Source: Bacteroidales bacterium (lineage in GTDB: Bacteria; Bacteroidota; Bacteroidia; Bacteroidales; JAGOPY01). Taken from it: a DNA stretch of 64,000 bases. The first letter of the stretch is position 1. Each line of letters starts with the position of its first letter. The DNA lies in the NCBI GenBank assembly GCA_017991835.1, contig JAGOPY010000010.1:1-64000 (forward strand). The letters run 5' to 3'. This document shows positions 53,480-62,216 of this stretch, piece after piece. A program made the translations under genes and the position numbers. The notes below the pieces were generated by a model. It did no database searches, had not been told where the DNA came from, and saw only the letters and a program-made list of their open reading frames with translations.

Positions 53480-54520
53480 ATGGAAAACCTGGCATATACA
53501 TTTAAGTTAAACCTCAACTGGAAATTAATCAGTCGGATCAGTCAGATCGACCGCTTTGATGCATCCTGGTCTTCGATTGAAAAAAGAGAAGGGCAGAGCC
53601 TGACGCAATTGAAATCTGTTGCAACAGTTCGCAGTGTTGGCGCTTCAACCCGAATCGAAGGATCTCAAATGACGGATGAGGAAGTTGAAGCCTTACTCAA
53701 AGAGATAGATATTACAAAGCTTCACGACCGGGATTCGCAGGAGGTTGCAGGGTATTTTGAGGTACTCGATATTATTTCAGAATCGTACCAGGATATTATG
53801 ATCAGCGAAAGCAGTATTAAAAACCTGCATAATATTCTGATGAAATATAGCACGAAAGATGATTGGCATAAAGGAGAATATAAACAGCATAGTAATGTAG
53901 TGGAAGCTACAATGCCGGATGGGACAAGTCAGGTTATATTCAGGACGACTGATCCCGGATATCCTACGCAGGATGCTATGCGACAATTAATAGACTGGTA
54001 CAATAATGACCATCAAACTCATCCATTGGTGAAATGCGCCCTGTTTGCCTATGACTTCGTCAGTATTCATCCCTTTCAGGATGGAAATGGCAGGTTAAGC
54101 AGATTGATTTCGACCTTACTGTTATTGAAGAATGGCTATAAATGGATTGAATATGTAAGTTTTGAGCATGAAATAGAAAACCGAAAGACCGAATATTACC
54201 GGGTATTAAGGGGATGCCAGGCACAAAGGCCAAACGAGGATGTGACTGAATGGGTGAATTTTTTCTTTGATGCCCTGGCAAATATTCAGAACCAGTTAAT
54301 GAAAAAATTGGAGATCCAGGGAACAGAGATGATGTTATCACCCAGAGAGAAATCCATTTTGACTTTTATTGGAAACCATCCAGGTTGTAAATCAGGCGAA
54401 ATAGCCCGGAAATTAAAAATACCGGGGCCGACAGTAAAGAGGATCCTGCCTTTATTAATTGAGAAAAAGTTGATCGAGAAATTTGGAACCGGACCCGGGA
54501 CTAACTACTCACTGAAATAA
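53480..54520 (+). CDS. Fic-family protein with C-terminal winged helix
   Basis: 346 residues. The Fic core has the active-site loop HPFQDGNGRLSR (His at about 197), which in this family transfers AMP or another nucleotide part to a protein hydroxyl. The inhibitory helix motif S-x3-E-G is visible near the N-terminus (ASTRIEGSQMT), so this is a self-inhibited class II protein. The C-terminal 60 residues (LSPREKSILTFIGNHPGCKSGEIARKLKIPGPTVKRIL) form a winged helix, suggesting DNA binding and autoregulation. The next gene is convergent. Confidence 0.93.
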   Translation: MENLAYTFKLNLNWKLISRISQIDRFDASWSSIEKREGQSLTQLKSVATVRSVGASTRIEGSQMTDEEVEALLKEIDITKLHDRDSQEVAGYFEVLDIISESYQDIMISESSIKNLHNILMKYSTKDDWHKGEYKQHSNVVEATMPDGTSQVIFRTTDPGYPTQDAMRQLIDWYNNDHQTHPLVKCALFAYDFVSIHPFQDGNGRLSRLISTLLLLKNGYKWIEYVSFEHEIENRKTEYYRVLRGCQAQRPNEDVTEWVNFFFDALANIQNQLMKKLEIQGTEMMLSPREKSILTFIGNHPGCKSGEIARKLKIPGPTVKRILPLLIEKKLIEKFGTGPGTNYSLK

Positions 54521-54585
54521 TGTTCCAGGGTTCCAGAGTTCCAAGGTTCCAGAGTTCCATAGTTCCAAGCTCTTCGCTCAATGCT
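54521..54585. repeat. Octamer tandem array (GTTCCAGA/GTTCCAGG)
   Basis: About six 8 bp units of the type GTTCCAG(A/G) start at the base after the fic stop codon and run to about 54570, followed by CTCTTCGCT/CTCTAAGCT units up to the end of the AAA gene. Confidence 0.88.
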
Positions 54586-54596
54586 CTAAGCTCTTG

Positions 54597-55817
54597 TTAC
54601 CAGAGAAATCCGAAAAGGATCAGTGGGATTCCATTTGGTGAACCGGGTTGGGTCAGGATCAGTTTTTCTTTTCCTTCAATTCCTTTGAATTGTGATGCGC
54701 CTTTGCCTGCCCCGCCGATTTCTATGATCAGTTTCTGGTCTTTGAAGAAGACCATATAATCAGGAAGCTTCTGGCCTCGCATGCTCTTGAGGTAATTTAC
54801 CGTTAATCCGGCTCCAATAATGTGGTGAATGAAGAATTCTTCACGCATGGCGCCGGTCAGCCTGTCATCATCGACTCCCTGGGCCAGGTTCATGCGCAAG
54901 GTTGGCACAAGCATGATCTTTGGTTCTGGTGTGACATTGGCCCCGTATGGCAATACTATCTTCAGGAGTGATGCCTGCTCCATCATCTCAATGTATTGCT
55001 GCGCCTTGTATTTTGTGATCCCCGTATTCCGGGAAATGGATGAATAACCGCATCCTTCAATCCCTGCCCTGGCAACGAACAACAGTACAGTTTTGATGGA
55101 ATGGATATCTTCCATTGATAACCTGCCTACAGTAAGCATATCCTTCTGGATGACCTTGTCAACTGTCGATGTTATAATCGAGGGCAGGGGAGAGTCAAGG
55201 CAGGCGGGCAGCGCCCCAATGCCTGAATAATTCCGGAATTGCGGTTCAAAAGAATAGAGGTCCTGGTAAATCTTTTTATGTTTCAGTAAAATGTCCTCAA
55301 GCGGAATTACCGGCAAGCTGGTGTTATTCTTGAAAAAAAGAAATTCCCGGAAGGAAAAGAGCGGCAACTGAGTCAAAGTTAACCTCCTTGATAAATCATA
55401 CCTTCCTTCAGACAGCTCCAGCGAAGAAGATGAGGTAAAGATGATCCTGATTTCCTGGAAATCGTAAATCTTTTTCAGTTGACCCTGCCAATCCTTCAGG
55501 GCATGAATTTCATCGACCATCAGGTATTTAATACCAAATGTACCGGCAAGCCGGGCAGAAAGATCGAATAGGTCTGTCCCAAGCGGCAATGTATCTGCGC
55601 TGAGATAAAATGACTGGCCCAGATCTACGGCAAGTTGCCTCAGTAATATGGTCTTGCCGGTTCCCCTGAGGCCTGCAATACCAACTATTTGCCGGGTATT
55701 GGTCAGCAGGAATTTCAGATTAGGAAAAAGAAACCGTTTTAAAGGATACTTACCTGCCTGTTCTTTGGAAAGGCTGTCGAGTTTGATCAACTCCTCAATT
55801 AAGCCATTTTGAACCAT
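54597..55817 (-). CDS. ATPase of the AAA_14/DUF4143 type
   Basis: 406 residues. Walker A GLRGTGKTILLRQL, Walker B KYLMVDEIHALKDWQ and a sensor SSSSLEL, then a winged-helix-like middle (YSSISRNTGITKYKAQQYIEMMEQ) and a C-terminal PDDEXK-like fold (LPDYMVFFKDQKLIIEIGGAGKG). The usual final E-x-K of the nuclease site reads E-I-G-G, so that site may be inactive. Such P-loop proteins are common and their function is not established. The promoter side carries two matched palindromes. Confidence 0.85.
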   Translation of the reverse strand: MVQNGLIEELIKLDSLSKEQAGKYPLKRFLFPNLKFLLTNTRQIVGIAGLRGTGKTILLRQLAVDLGQSFYLSADTLPLGTDLFDLSARLAGTFGIKYLMVDEIHALKDWQGQLKKIYDFQEIRIIFTSSSSLELSEGRYDLSRRLTLTQLPLFSFREFLFFKNNTSLPVIPLEDILLKHKKIYQDLYSFEPQFRNYSGIGALPACLDSPLPSIITSTVDKVIQKDMLTVGRLSMEDIHSIKTVLLFVARAGIEGCGYSSISRNTGITKYKAQQYIEMMEQASLLKIVLPYGANVTPEPKIMLVPTLRMNLAQGVDDDRLTGAMREEFFIHHIIGAGLTVNYLKSMRGQKLPDYMVFFKDQKLIIEIGGAGKGASQFKGIEGKEKLILTQPGSPNGIPLILFGFLW

Positions 55818-55845
55818 ATAGAATAATTTTCATGTCAAAGTTATG

Positions 55846-55904
55846 CATTTTGGTAAAATAATTTTCAAAATGATATGCATTCTGGTAAAAATATTTTCAG
55901 AATG
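55846..55904 (-). promoter_or_regulatory. Two tandem palindromes upstream of the AAA ATPase gene
   Basis: CATTTTG (55846-55852) with CAAAATG (55866-55872), and CATTCTG (55878-55884) with CAGAATG (55898-55904). Each pair encloses a 13-base AT-rich core, and the two are 32 bp apart, about three helical turns. The one base that differs between the copies changes in both arms so that pairing is kept. They start 29 bp upstream of the start codon at 55817 and fit a repressor or activator site pair. Confidence 0.6.
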
Positions 55905-55912
55905 AGGGTTCC

Positions 55913-56023
55913 AGTGTTCCAGCGTTCCAGGTTCGTCTGTTCGCTTGTTCGTCTGTTCCCCATGCCAAATGCCATGTAAAATGCAAAATGCAAAACGCAA
56001 AACGGAACATGAATCGCTTTCCG
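55913..56023 (+). repeat. About 110 bp dispersed repeat, copy 2
   Basis: GTTCCAG units, then TTCGTCTGTTCGC units, CCCATGCCAAATGCCATG, an A-rich part with GCAAAACGCAAAACGG and ending AACATGAATCGCTTTCC, as in copy 1. The rest of the gap to 56099 contains GCAGATTTACGCAGAT-like units and no gene. Confidence 0.75.
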
Positions 56024-56099
56024 GTGGTAAAATATTTCTCGCGGATTTTCGCAAATGGGAAGCGCAGATTTACGCAGATAAGAATGCTGGTGTCTTCTT

Positions 56100-57236
56100 T
56101 CAGTACCGGCTGAAATACGACTGCAAATACGGCGATACCTGCCGGAAGATCGGTTTGGTGAACTCGATGAACAGGTTTTGCGGTCCTGGCGGCGGAGCGG
56201 GGACTTTGTTGCACAAGGCCAGCTGTTCTTTGCTCAGCGCTCTTTCATCGCCGTTGAATGTGGCCCATTCGATGTACCAGATGAACTGGCCGGGAAACTT
56301 GCGCTCCGTCGATACCTGGTTCAAAGGCCAGTCGATCACCGAGACGTCGAGCACCCCGTTGGAGATCACTTCCCTGCGGAATGTGCGCAGCTTCGCCTTC
56401 ACCGTGCCGTAGACTTTGTGTTCCGTTCCGTCGGGCAGTCTGACGGTGCCGGTCACTACACTGTCGCGCGACAGCTCCGTAATGGTCTCCTTATCGTAAA
56501 CCTGCCCGATGACGAACTGGTCGAAGCTCATCCGCAATACCTGGTCTGGCTTTTTGATTCCCGCTTTCTCGGCCGATTCAGGCGTGTAATACTCTACAAA
56601 TTCATTCGGCCGTTCATTCCTCAGGTATTCGATGACCTGGTTGCGGAAAAAATCGGAGGTAAGCTGGTAGGCATTGGGAACGGGGATCGGCTCGACGATG
56701 ACTTTCCAGGTGGCATTCAGGTAGGCGATCCGCATCCGTTCTTTTGCATCTTTGAAGCCGGGGACAAAACAATCGGCTTCATTAAAGTTGAGATAAGCGC
56801 TTTTCCAGGATGTCCTTGTGTTGAGCTTTTCCTGGTCAAGCCCCGCCTGGTAGTGCTCTTCGGCGGCTTTGTACTTTGCTTCGGCCAGTTCGCTCTCAAA
56901 AGATTTGGGCTGGGGAAACAGGTTCAGCGCGGCCGGACAACGCCTGATCTCATCGGCCATATGGTTCATCATGACGTAATAGTCAACAACTTCGGAGTAC
57001 CTGAACTGCCTGTTGGATCGAAGCGCATTGGCGATCTTTTCCTGGAAATACCCGAGCGCTGCGGGATAGCTGCGCCGCAGGGCATCCTGCGCTTTCTCCG
57101 ATCCGGGATTGGAGCGCAGCCGGTTCACCGCCTGGATGGTGGCATTAAAATAGTCTCCTCTTTCGTACGCTTTTTTCCCCGTTGCACAAGAGAGCAACAA
57201 AAGACTGGCCAGGATGGAAACGGTTAATAGTCTCAT
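56100..57236 (-). CDS. Lipoprotein with helical repeat region, unknown function
   Basis: 378 residues from the ATG at 57236, which starts a lipoprotein signal (MRLLTVSILASLLLLSCATG, lipobox LLSC). Residues 25-165 look like TPR-type helices (KAYERGDYFNATIQAVNRLRSNPGSEKAQDALR... AEAKYKAAEEHYQAGLDQ). The C-terminal part is beta-rich (VVTGTVRLPDGTEHKVYGTVKAKLRTFRREV). I do not recognise the family. Probably anchored in a membrane of the envelope. The last residues are followed by repeat sequence. Confidence 0.72.
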   Translation of the reverse strand: MRLLTVSILASLLLLSCATGKKAYERGDYFNATIQAVNRLRSNPGSEKAQDALRRSYPAALGYFQEKIANALRSNRQFRYSEVVDYYVMMNHMADEIRRCPAALNLFPQPKSFESELAEAKYKAAEEHYQAGLDQEKLNTRTSWKSAYLNFNEADCFVPGFKDAKERMRIAYLNATWKVIVEPIPVPNAYQLTSDFFRNQVIEYLRNERPNEFVEYYTPESAEKAGIKKPDQVLRMSFDQFVIGQVYDKETITELSRDSVVTGTVRLPDGTEHKVYGTVKAKLRTFRREVISNGVLDVSVIDWPLNQVSTERKFPGQFIWYIEWATFNGDERALSKEQLALCNKVPAPPPGPQNLFIEFTKPIFRQVSPYLQSYFSRY

Positions 57237-57317
57237 AATTCGGCAATTTTTAACAAAGTAAGCAAATTTTCTTTTTTGGGGTAAATTGCTCCCGGTTGAA
57301 CATTGAAAAAATCGTGC

Positions 57318-57358
57318 CATGAAAAATGCAAAACGCAAAACGCAAAACGGGACATGAA
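57318..57358 (+). repeat. About 110 bp dispersed repeat, 3' partial copy
   Basis: TGCCATGAAAAATGC followed by three GCAAAAC-type units and GGGACATGAA. It lies between the two minus-strand genes and matches the right half of copies 1 and 2. Confidence 0.7.
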
Positions 57359-57359
57359 A

Positions 57360-58010
57360 TTACCCCGCAAAATAGTCTCTTGCTTTCCGGCCGATATACC
57401 AGGTGAGTGTTTTGTTAGCCGTGAACCCGATAATGACGCCGACGCCAAACGGAATGGCTTTTTGCAGGGCTTTCCCCGAAACCTGTATCCCCAGTTTTTT
57501 CGTGATCTCTTTGGCGGCCTGCTGCGACCCTTTCTTCAGGTATTGGTTCATGATATTGGCGAATGCTTTAGCTCCGATCCGCTTGCCTTCATCCACCGCA
57601 AAATTCAGCTTTCCGATTCCAGCTACCAGGAAACTGGTCTGTTGTACGTATTCTTCTTCAATATCATGGCCATAAACCGCCGCAATGGCCATGACCATGT
57701 CGATCTGGAACTTCATTGAAAGGACGACGTCGGCTGAAACGCCACCCAGGGCTGCAATCGCCGTTCCTATTCCGGGAACGATCCCGGCGAGAGAGGTGGC
57801 CCCGCCCGTGAAGGCGGAGCAGTAAGAGTAGTTGGAAATGATCTTGTTCGCCGCTTTTCGGCGGATCTCTTCCTCCGTCAGCTTATCACCGTATTTTTCG
57901 CGGTAAGAGGCCAATAGTCTCAGGCTTTCTTTCTTTATCTCCGTGGGATTGCCCGACAGGGAACCGATCATCCTGGCCAGCGTTTTACTCTCTTTCTTTT
58001 GTTGCGGCAT
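57360..58010 (-). CDS. EcsC-like protein
   Basis: 216 residues. The glycine- and alanine-rich hydrophobic stretch (FTGGATSLAGIVPGIGTAIAALGGVSADVVLSMKFQIDMVMAIAAVYG) and a second one near the C-terminus (KAIPFGVGVIIGFTANKTLTWYIGRKARDYF) match EcsC/DUF697-type proteins, which are probably membrane-associated and of unknown function. Assignment is by pattern only. It precedes the lipoprotein gene on the same strand. Confidence 0.65.
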   Translation of the reverse strand: MPQQKKESKTLARMIGSLSGNPTEIKKESLRLLASYREKYGDKLTEEEIRRKAANKIISNYSYCSAFTGGATSLAGIVPGIGTAIAALGGVSADVVLSMKFQIDMVMAIAAVYGHDIEEEYVQQTSFLVAGIGKLNFAVDEGKRIGAKAFANIMNQYLKKGSQQAAKEITKKLGIQVSGKALQKAIPFGVGVIIGFTANKTLTWYIGRKARDYFAG

Positions 58011-58113
58011 TGTGTGACAATTCAGATAGCTAATTTCGCTATAATTGGAATATCAGGAAGAAATGATTTTTAAGCTTTAAAAGTTCTATTTTTACAACCC
58101 CAAATAATGCGCA

Positions 58114-60219
58114 ATGAAATTCAGGATTTTCTCCCTCTCCATTATGATGGTGTTTGCCGTCGTTACCGTTTCTTCAAAGCCGGTTAATATTCAGACTGCC
58201 CGGATCACTGCCGGAAATTTCCTCCGGCAGACGGAAAGGCTATATGGCTATAGCCCGGCCGGATCCTATGTGATCGATGACAAGCCATTTGTACAACGAA
58301 AGGACGGGTTGCCGGTTTTCTACCTGTTCAACCTGGATCCGGGATTTATCCTCATTTCGGGCGATGACGCCTATACGCCGGTGATCGGCTATTCTTTCGA
58401 AAGCGGCCTGGACCTGGAGAATGCTCCGGCCCATGTGAAAGGGTTCATCGATAACTATGCCGCCCAGATCGCCTTTATCCGCGACCGGCAGATACCGCCA
58501 TCCGAAGAGATTCAGAATGAATGGGCGGATCTGCTTTCGAACAAACAGGGAGAAGGCGCCGGTTTACGGACAAACCGGGAGGTGGAGCCGCTGCTTTTCT
58601 GCAAGTGGGACCAGGGAGCTCCTTACAATATGCTTTGCCCGGAAGATGAGGCCGGCCCGGGCGGACACGTGTGGGTGGGGTGTGTAGCTACCGCCATGGC
58701 CCAGGTGATGTACTACTGGCGCTACCCTGCAGCAGGCACGGGAAGCCATTGCTATTGGCCCGGGAACTGGCAGTACGGCCAGCAGTGCGCCGATTTCGGG
58801 AATACGTATTATAATTGGGAAGGAATGATCAACAGCATCGACCTGGTGCAGGTCTATCCGAATGCCGAGCTTCAATACCACTGCGCGGTGTCGGTTGATA
58901 TGGACTTCAGTCCCAACGGTTCGGGTTCCTATTCGCATATGGTTCCGGAGCGTCTCGCTGCGTTCTGGGGATATAGTGATGCACAAATCCTGTGGAAAGA
59001 CGACTATTCGCATTCGGAGTGGGTCGAGATCCTGCAGGAGGAGCTCGATGCGAGCCATCCGATGTACTATTCCGGCTACAGTAATGAAGGCGGCCATGCG
59101 TTCGTGTGCGATGGTTACCAGGGCGAATATTTTCACTTCAATTTCGGCTGGGGCGGCAGTGCAAATGGCTATTTCACGCTGGATAACGTCGGGGGATTTT
59201 CTTACGGGCAGGCGTGTATCCGCTATTTCGTCCCTTCCGATCCGGCGTATCCTTATTATATTGACGGCGACCATATCATGACCAGCCACAGCGGTTCTTT
59301 TACCGACGGAAGCGGGCCGGTGGGAAATTATACTGTCAACCAGAATGCCACCTGGCTGATCGACCTGGGAGACTCAGGTGATTCAATTGCCGGTATTTCG
59401 CTCTCATTCAGCATGTTCGATCTTGGACCAGGAGACACGGTTACGATATATAACGGAACGACAAGGACCGATCCCATCCTGGGTGCCTATACCGGGACGT
59501 CGGTTCCACAGCAGATCAATTCTACGGGTGATGCCATGCTGGTGGCTTTCTCATCGGATAGCCAGGTTACCGGCGGAGGGTTTTATGCCGAGTATTATGC
59601 CAACAGCGCTGTTTTTTGTACGGGGATGACAACGATGACCGATATGGAAGGATCTATGAATGACGGCAGCGGGAGTTACAATTACCATAGCAACTCCTAT
59701 TGTACCTGGTATATCCGTCCCGAAGAGGCCGGAACCATAACCCTGACTTTTCATTCGTTCGATACCGAAAGCGGAGTGGATAAGGTCACCGTTTTTGACG
59801 GAAATGTTAAAGTCGGTGAGTTTTCTGGCCAGGAAGTCCCGGAGCCGGTCGTTGCGCAGAACGGAAGCATTTTTATGACCTGGCTGACCGATGGCGACAA
59901 TACAGGCCAGGGGTGGAGTGCAAGCTACGAGGCTGAGGCTGTTGGCATTACGGAGGATCCAAGTGCCAGCGGCATAAATATTTATCCTAATCCTGCATCC
60001 GGCAAGATAAATATTGAAATAAAAGCAGACCGGGAAGAGGAAATGGAGATCCGGCTGGTGACTTTATTGGGCGTTGATAAATATAAAGGTATGATCTCGG
60101 TCAGGCCGGGAACCAACCGGATAACGATTTCCGTTGAAGACATTCCTGCCGGGCAATACTTTGTGGAACTCGGGTCGCCTCTTCAGAAGACGGTGCGGCA
60201 AATTGCTGTCATTCATTAA
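58114..60219 (+). CDS. C10 (streptopain-type) cysteine peptidase with CUB-like domains, T9SS cargo
   Basis: 701 residues. Signal peptide to about 21, an inhibitory propeptide (about 25-150, with PVFYLFNLDPGFILISGDDAYTPVIGYS), then the C10 catalytic domain: nucleophile Cys190 in HVWVGCVATAMAQVMYYW and His328 in NEGGHAFVCDGY. Two CUB-like beta-sandwiches follow (about 388-490 and 505-610), and a T9SS sorting domain closes the protein (INIYPNPASGKINIEI... DIPAGQYFVEL). A secreted protease that must mature by loss of the propeptide. It is the second large secreted cysteine peptidase of the window. Confidence 0.93.
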   Translation: MKFRIFSLSIMMVFAVVTVSSKPVNIQTARITAGNFLRQTERLYGYSPAGSYVIDDKPFVQRKDGLPVFYLFNLDPGFILISGDDAYTPVIGYSFESGLDLENAPAHVKGFIDNYAAQIAFIRDRQIPPSEEIQNEWADLLSNKQGEGAGLRTNREVEPLLFCKWDQGAPYNMLCPEDEAGPGGHVWVGCVATAMAQVMYYWRYPAAGTGSHCYWPGNWQYGQQCADFGNTYYNWEGMINSIDLVQVYPNAELQYHCAVSVDMDFSPNGSGSYSHMVPERLAAFWGYSDAQILWKDDYSHSEWVEILQEELDASHPMYYSGYSNEGGHAFVCDGYQGEYFHFNFGWGGSANGYFTLDNVGGFSYGQACIRYFVPSDPAYPYYIDGDHIMTSHSGSFTDGSGPVGNYTVNQNATWLIDLGDSGDSIAGISLSFSMFDLGPGDTVTIYNGTTRTDPILGAYTGTSVPQQINSTGDAMLVAFSSDSQVTGGGFYAEYYANSAVFCTGMTTMTDMEGSMNDGSGSYNYHSNSYCTWYIRPEEAGTITLTFHSFDTESGVDKVTVFDGNVKVGEFSGQEVPEPVVAQNGSIFMTWLTDGDNTGQGWSASYEAEAVGITEDPSASGINIYPNPASGKINIEIKADREEEMEIRLVTLLGVDKYKGMISVRPGTNRITISVEDIPAGQYFVELGSPLQKTVRQIAVIH

Positions 60220-60242
60220 CTTATATTCCGGTTGTTGATTTT

Positions 60243-60258
60243 TTCAACGGCTGTTGAA
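60243..60258 (+). terminator. Possible weak terminator after the C10 peptidase
   Basis: TTCAAC-GGCT-GTTGAA forms a perfect 6 bp stem with a 4-base loop 23 bp after the stop, followed by a T-rich but broken tail (TTTCTTTAC). The remaining gap to 60505 is AT-rich and shows no other feature. Confidence 0.4.
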
Positions 60259-60505
60259 TTTCTTTACATCCTATCCTAATAACTTTATAATCATAAGATT
60301 ACAACTGATTTGTATTTGTGTTGTTTAAATATTCAACACTACAGACTGGTTTTTATCCGCTACTTTTCCCAAAATGAATTCATAAGATATAGTAAATCAA
60401 TGTCATAGAATTACTGGCATCAAAATTGACCGGCACAGTTTCAAAACAGGTAAAATGAAATCCGGAAGCAATCAATTTTCTAAAAACATTTTAATCATCA
60501 CGATT

Positions 60506-62173
60506 ATGAAAAGGGCGATCTTATTTTTAACGGGAATTCTGTTACTCCAGTTATCCCTGGTGGCAGCAGTTAATAGCGGGAACAACGAAGAAAAGGCAGC
60601 AAATGATAATACCATCCGAGTGATCGTATCCCCGGAAATGAGGGAATTGGCCGGCAGTTGGGCCCATGACTTTACCCGGATGCAGGGGGGAGCGGATGTG
60701 GAGATTCTGCCGGTGGAGAATGGAGATTTTCAGATCATCACGGATAAGAGTGCCGACTTTGCCATTATTCCGGGTAAAGTACCCGAAGGTCTTGGAAATG
60801 AATGGGTGATGGCCATAGCGCGGAGTATTGTTGTGCCGGTCATCAATCGCGGGAATCCGTTCCTGGACAAAATCTACGGCAAAGGTATTACCCGCATGGA
60901 ATTGGCCGGTCTGCTGACCGGAAACAAACCCGGATGGGGGCAACTGATTCCGGGAGAAAGTAAACCGGCCCATGTATATGTGATTTCGGATCAATCGGCA
61001 ATGAACTCCCTGGCCCAATACACCGGAGTTGCCGCATCATCATTCAGGAATGAAAATTCGGCCGGTGCTGATGATGTGATCGCAGCGGTGGCAAAGGATC
61101 CCCTGGCCATCGGTTTTTGCCGGCTTTCGGATCTGAAGGGATCTGCGCTGGCGGGGCAGGTCACTTTTATGCCCATCGACCGCAATGAAAACGGGAAACT
61201 CGATTACATCGAGATGATCTACCATGACGCCGGATCGTTTGAGCGGGGCGTCTGGATCGGCAAGTATCCGGGAGAACTTTATTCGGAGGTATACCTGGTT
61301 GCTTTGAAACCGGCGGGCGGCGCTATTTCGTCGGCCTTTGCCAGGTACCTGGTAACAGCCGGGCAGGATGTGGCTGAGAAGGCCGGTTTTTCGGGACTGG
61401 TTGCCGGCGAGAGGCTGGCCAAGGCCGAACGCCTCATTAACCGCCAATCACCGGACGATCCTTCAGGAAACATCTTCCATTCCAATGTCGCATTGATCGT
61501 CATTTTATCGTTTCTTTTTGTTGCACTGCTGGTTTCAGCCCTGTTATTTTTTGCCAAAAAGGGAGGTGTTCAGCCTTCTCCTGAAAAAATTGCCCCGGGG
61601 CAACTGAACCCCGAATCCATAGGTATCCCGCAGGGACTGCTTTTTTCAAAATCGCACACCTGGAGTTTTATGGACCGTGACGGGAAGGTAAAAATCGGGA
61701 TCGATGATTTCATGCAACACATTGTAGGTCCGGTGACACGGGTAGAAATGAAGAAAGCCGGAGAGAAGATCCGGAAGGGCGATATCCTGGTTACGCTGGT
61801 TCAAAATGGCAAGCAGCTCCATCTTTATTCCCCGGTCTCAGGGACCATAGCCGAGTTCAATCCACTTTTAAAATCCGATCCATCGCAATTGAATGCCTCG
61901 CCCTATACATCGGGCTGGATTTACCGGGTTGAGCCGGCAAACTGGATGAAAGAGCTTCAGTTCATGGAGATGGCCGACAGCTACAGGAAGTGGATTTCGG
62001 ATGAATTTTCAAGGCTGAGGGATTTCCTGGCGACCTCAATCAAAGTAAGCCGTCCTGAATTGCAGTATGTTGTTTTGCAGGATGGAGGACATTTGAAAGA
62101 TCATGTCCTGGCCGATTTCGGGCCGGAGGTGTGGGAAGATTTCCAGACATCTTTCCTTGACAAAGCAAGGTAA
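60506..62173 (+). CDS. Periplasmic binding-protein domain fused through a membrane helix to a GcvH-like domain
   Basis: 555 residues from the ATG at 60506, which starts the signal peptide (MKRAILFLTGILLLQLSLVAA); an ATG 17 codons upstream is possible. Residues about 30-310 resemble a PstS-type phosphate-binding fold (ADFAIIPGKVPEGLGNEWVMAIARSIVVPVINRGNPF). A helix at about 327-349 follows, then a GcvH-like biotinyl/lipoyl domain on the inside (about 377-480: LLFSKSHTWSFMDRDGKVKIGIDDFMQHIVGPVTRV... YSPVSGTIAEFN). The Lys in QNGKQLHLYSPVSG sits one position off the lipoylated Lys of GcvH, so lipoylation is uncertain. Directly upstream of hybA/hybB-like genes. Confidence 0.82.
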   Translation: MKRAILFLTGILLLQLSLVAAVNSGNNEEKAANDNTIRVIVSPEMRELAGSWAHDFTRMQGGADVEILPVENGDFQIITDKSADFAIIPGKVPEGLGNEWVMAIARSIVVPVINRGNPFLDKIYGKGITRMELAGLLTGNKPGWGQLIPGESKPAHVYVISDQSAMNSLAQYTGVAASSFRNENSAGADDVIAAVAKDPLAIGFCRLSDLKGSALAGQVTFMPIDRNENGKLDYIEMIYHDAGSFERGVWIGKYPGELYSEVYLVALKPAGGAISSAFARYLVTAGQDVAEKAGFSGLVAGERLAKAERLINRQSPDDPSGNIFHSNVALIVILSFLFVALLVSALLFFAKKGGVQPSPEKIAPGQLNPESIGIPQGLLFSKSHTWSFMDRDGKVKIGIDDFMQHIVGPVTRVEMKKAGEKIRKGDILVTLVQNGKQLHLYSPVSGTIAEFNPLLKSDPSQLNASPYTSGWIYRVEPANWMKELQFMEMADSYRKWISDEFSRLRDFLATSIKVSRPELQYVVLQDGGHLKDHVLADFGPEVWEDFQTSFLDKAR

Positions 62174-62216
62174 TCACAGGTAAATAATATAGTTTCATCA
62201 TTATATTACACCCATT

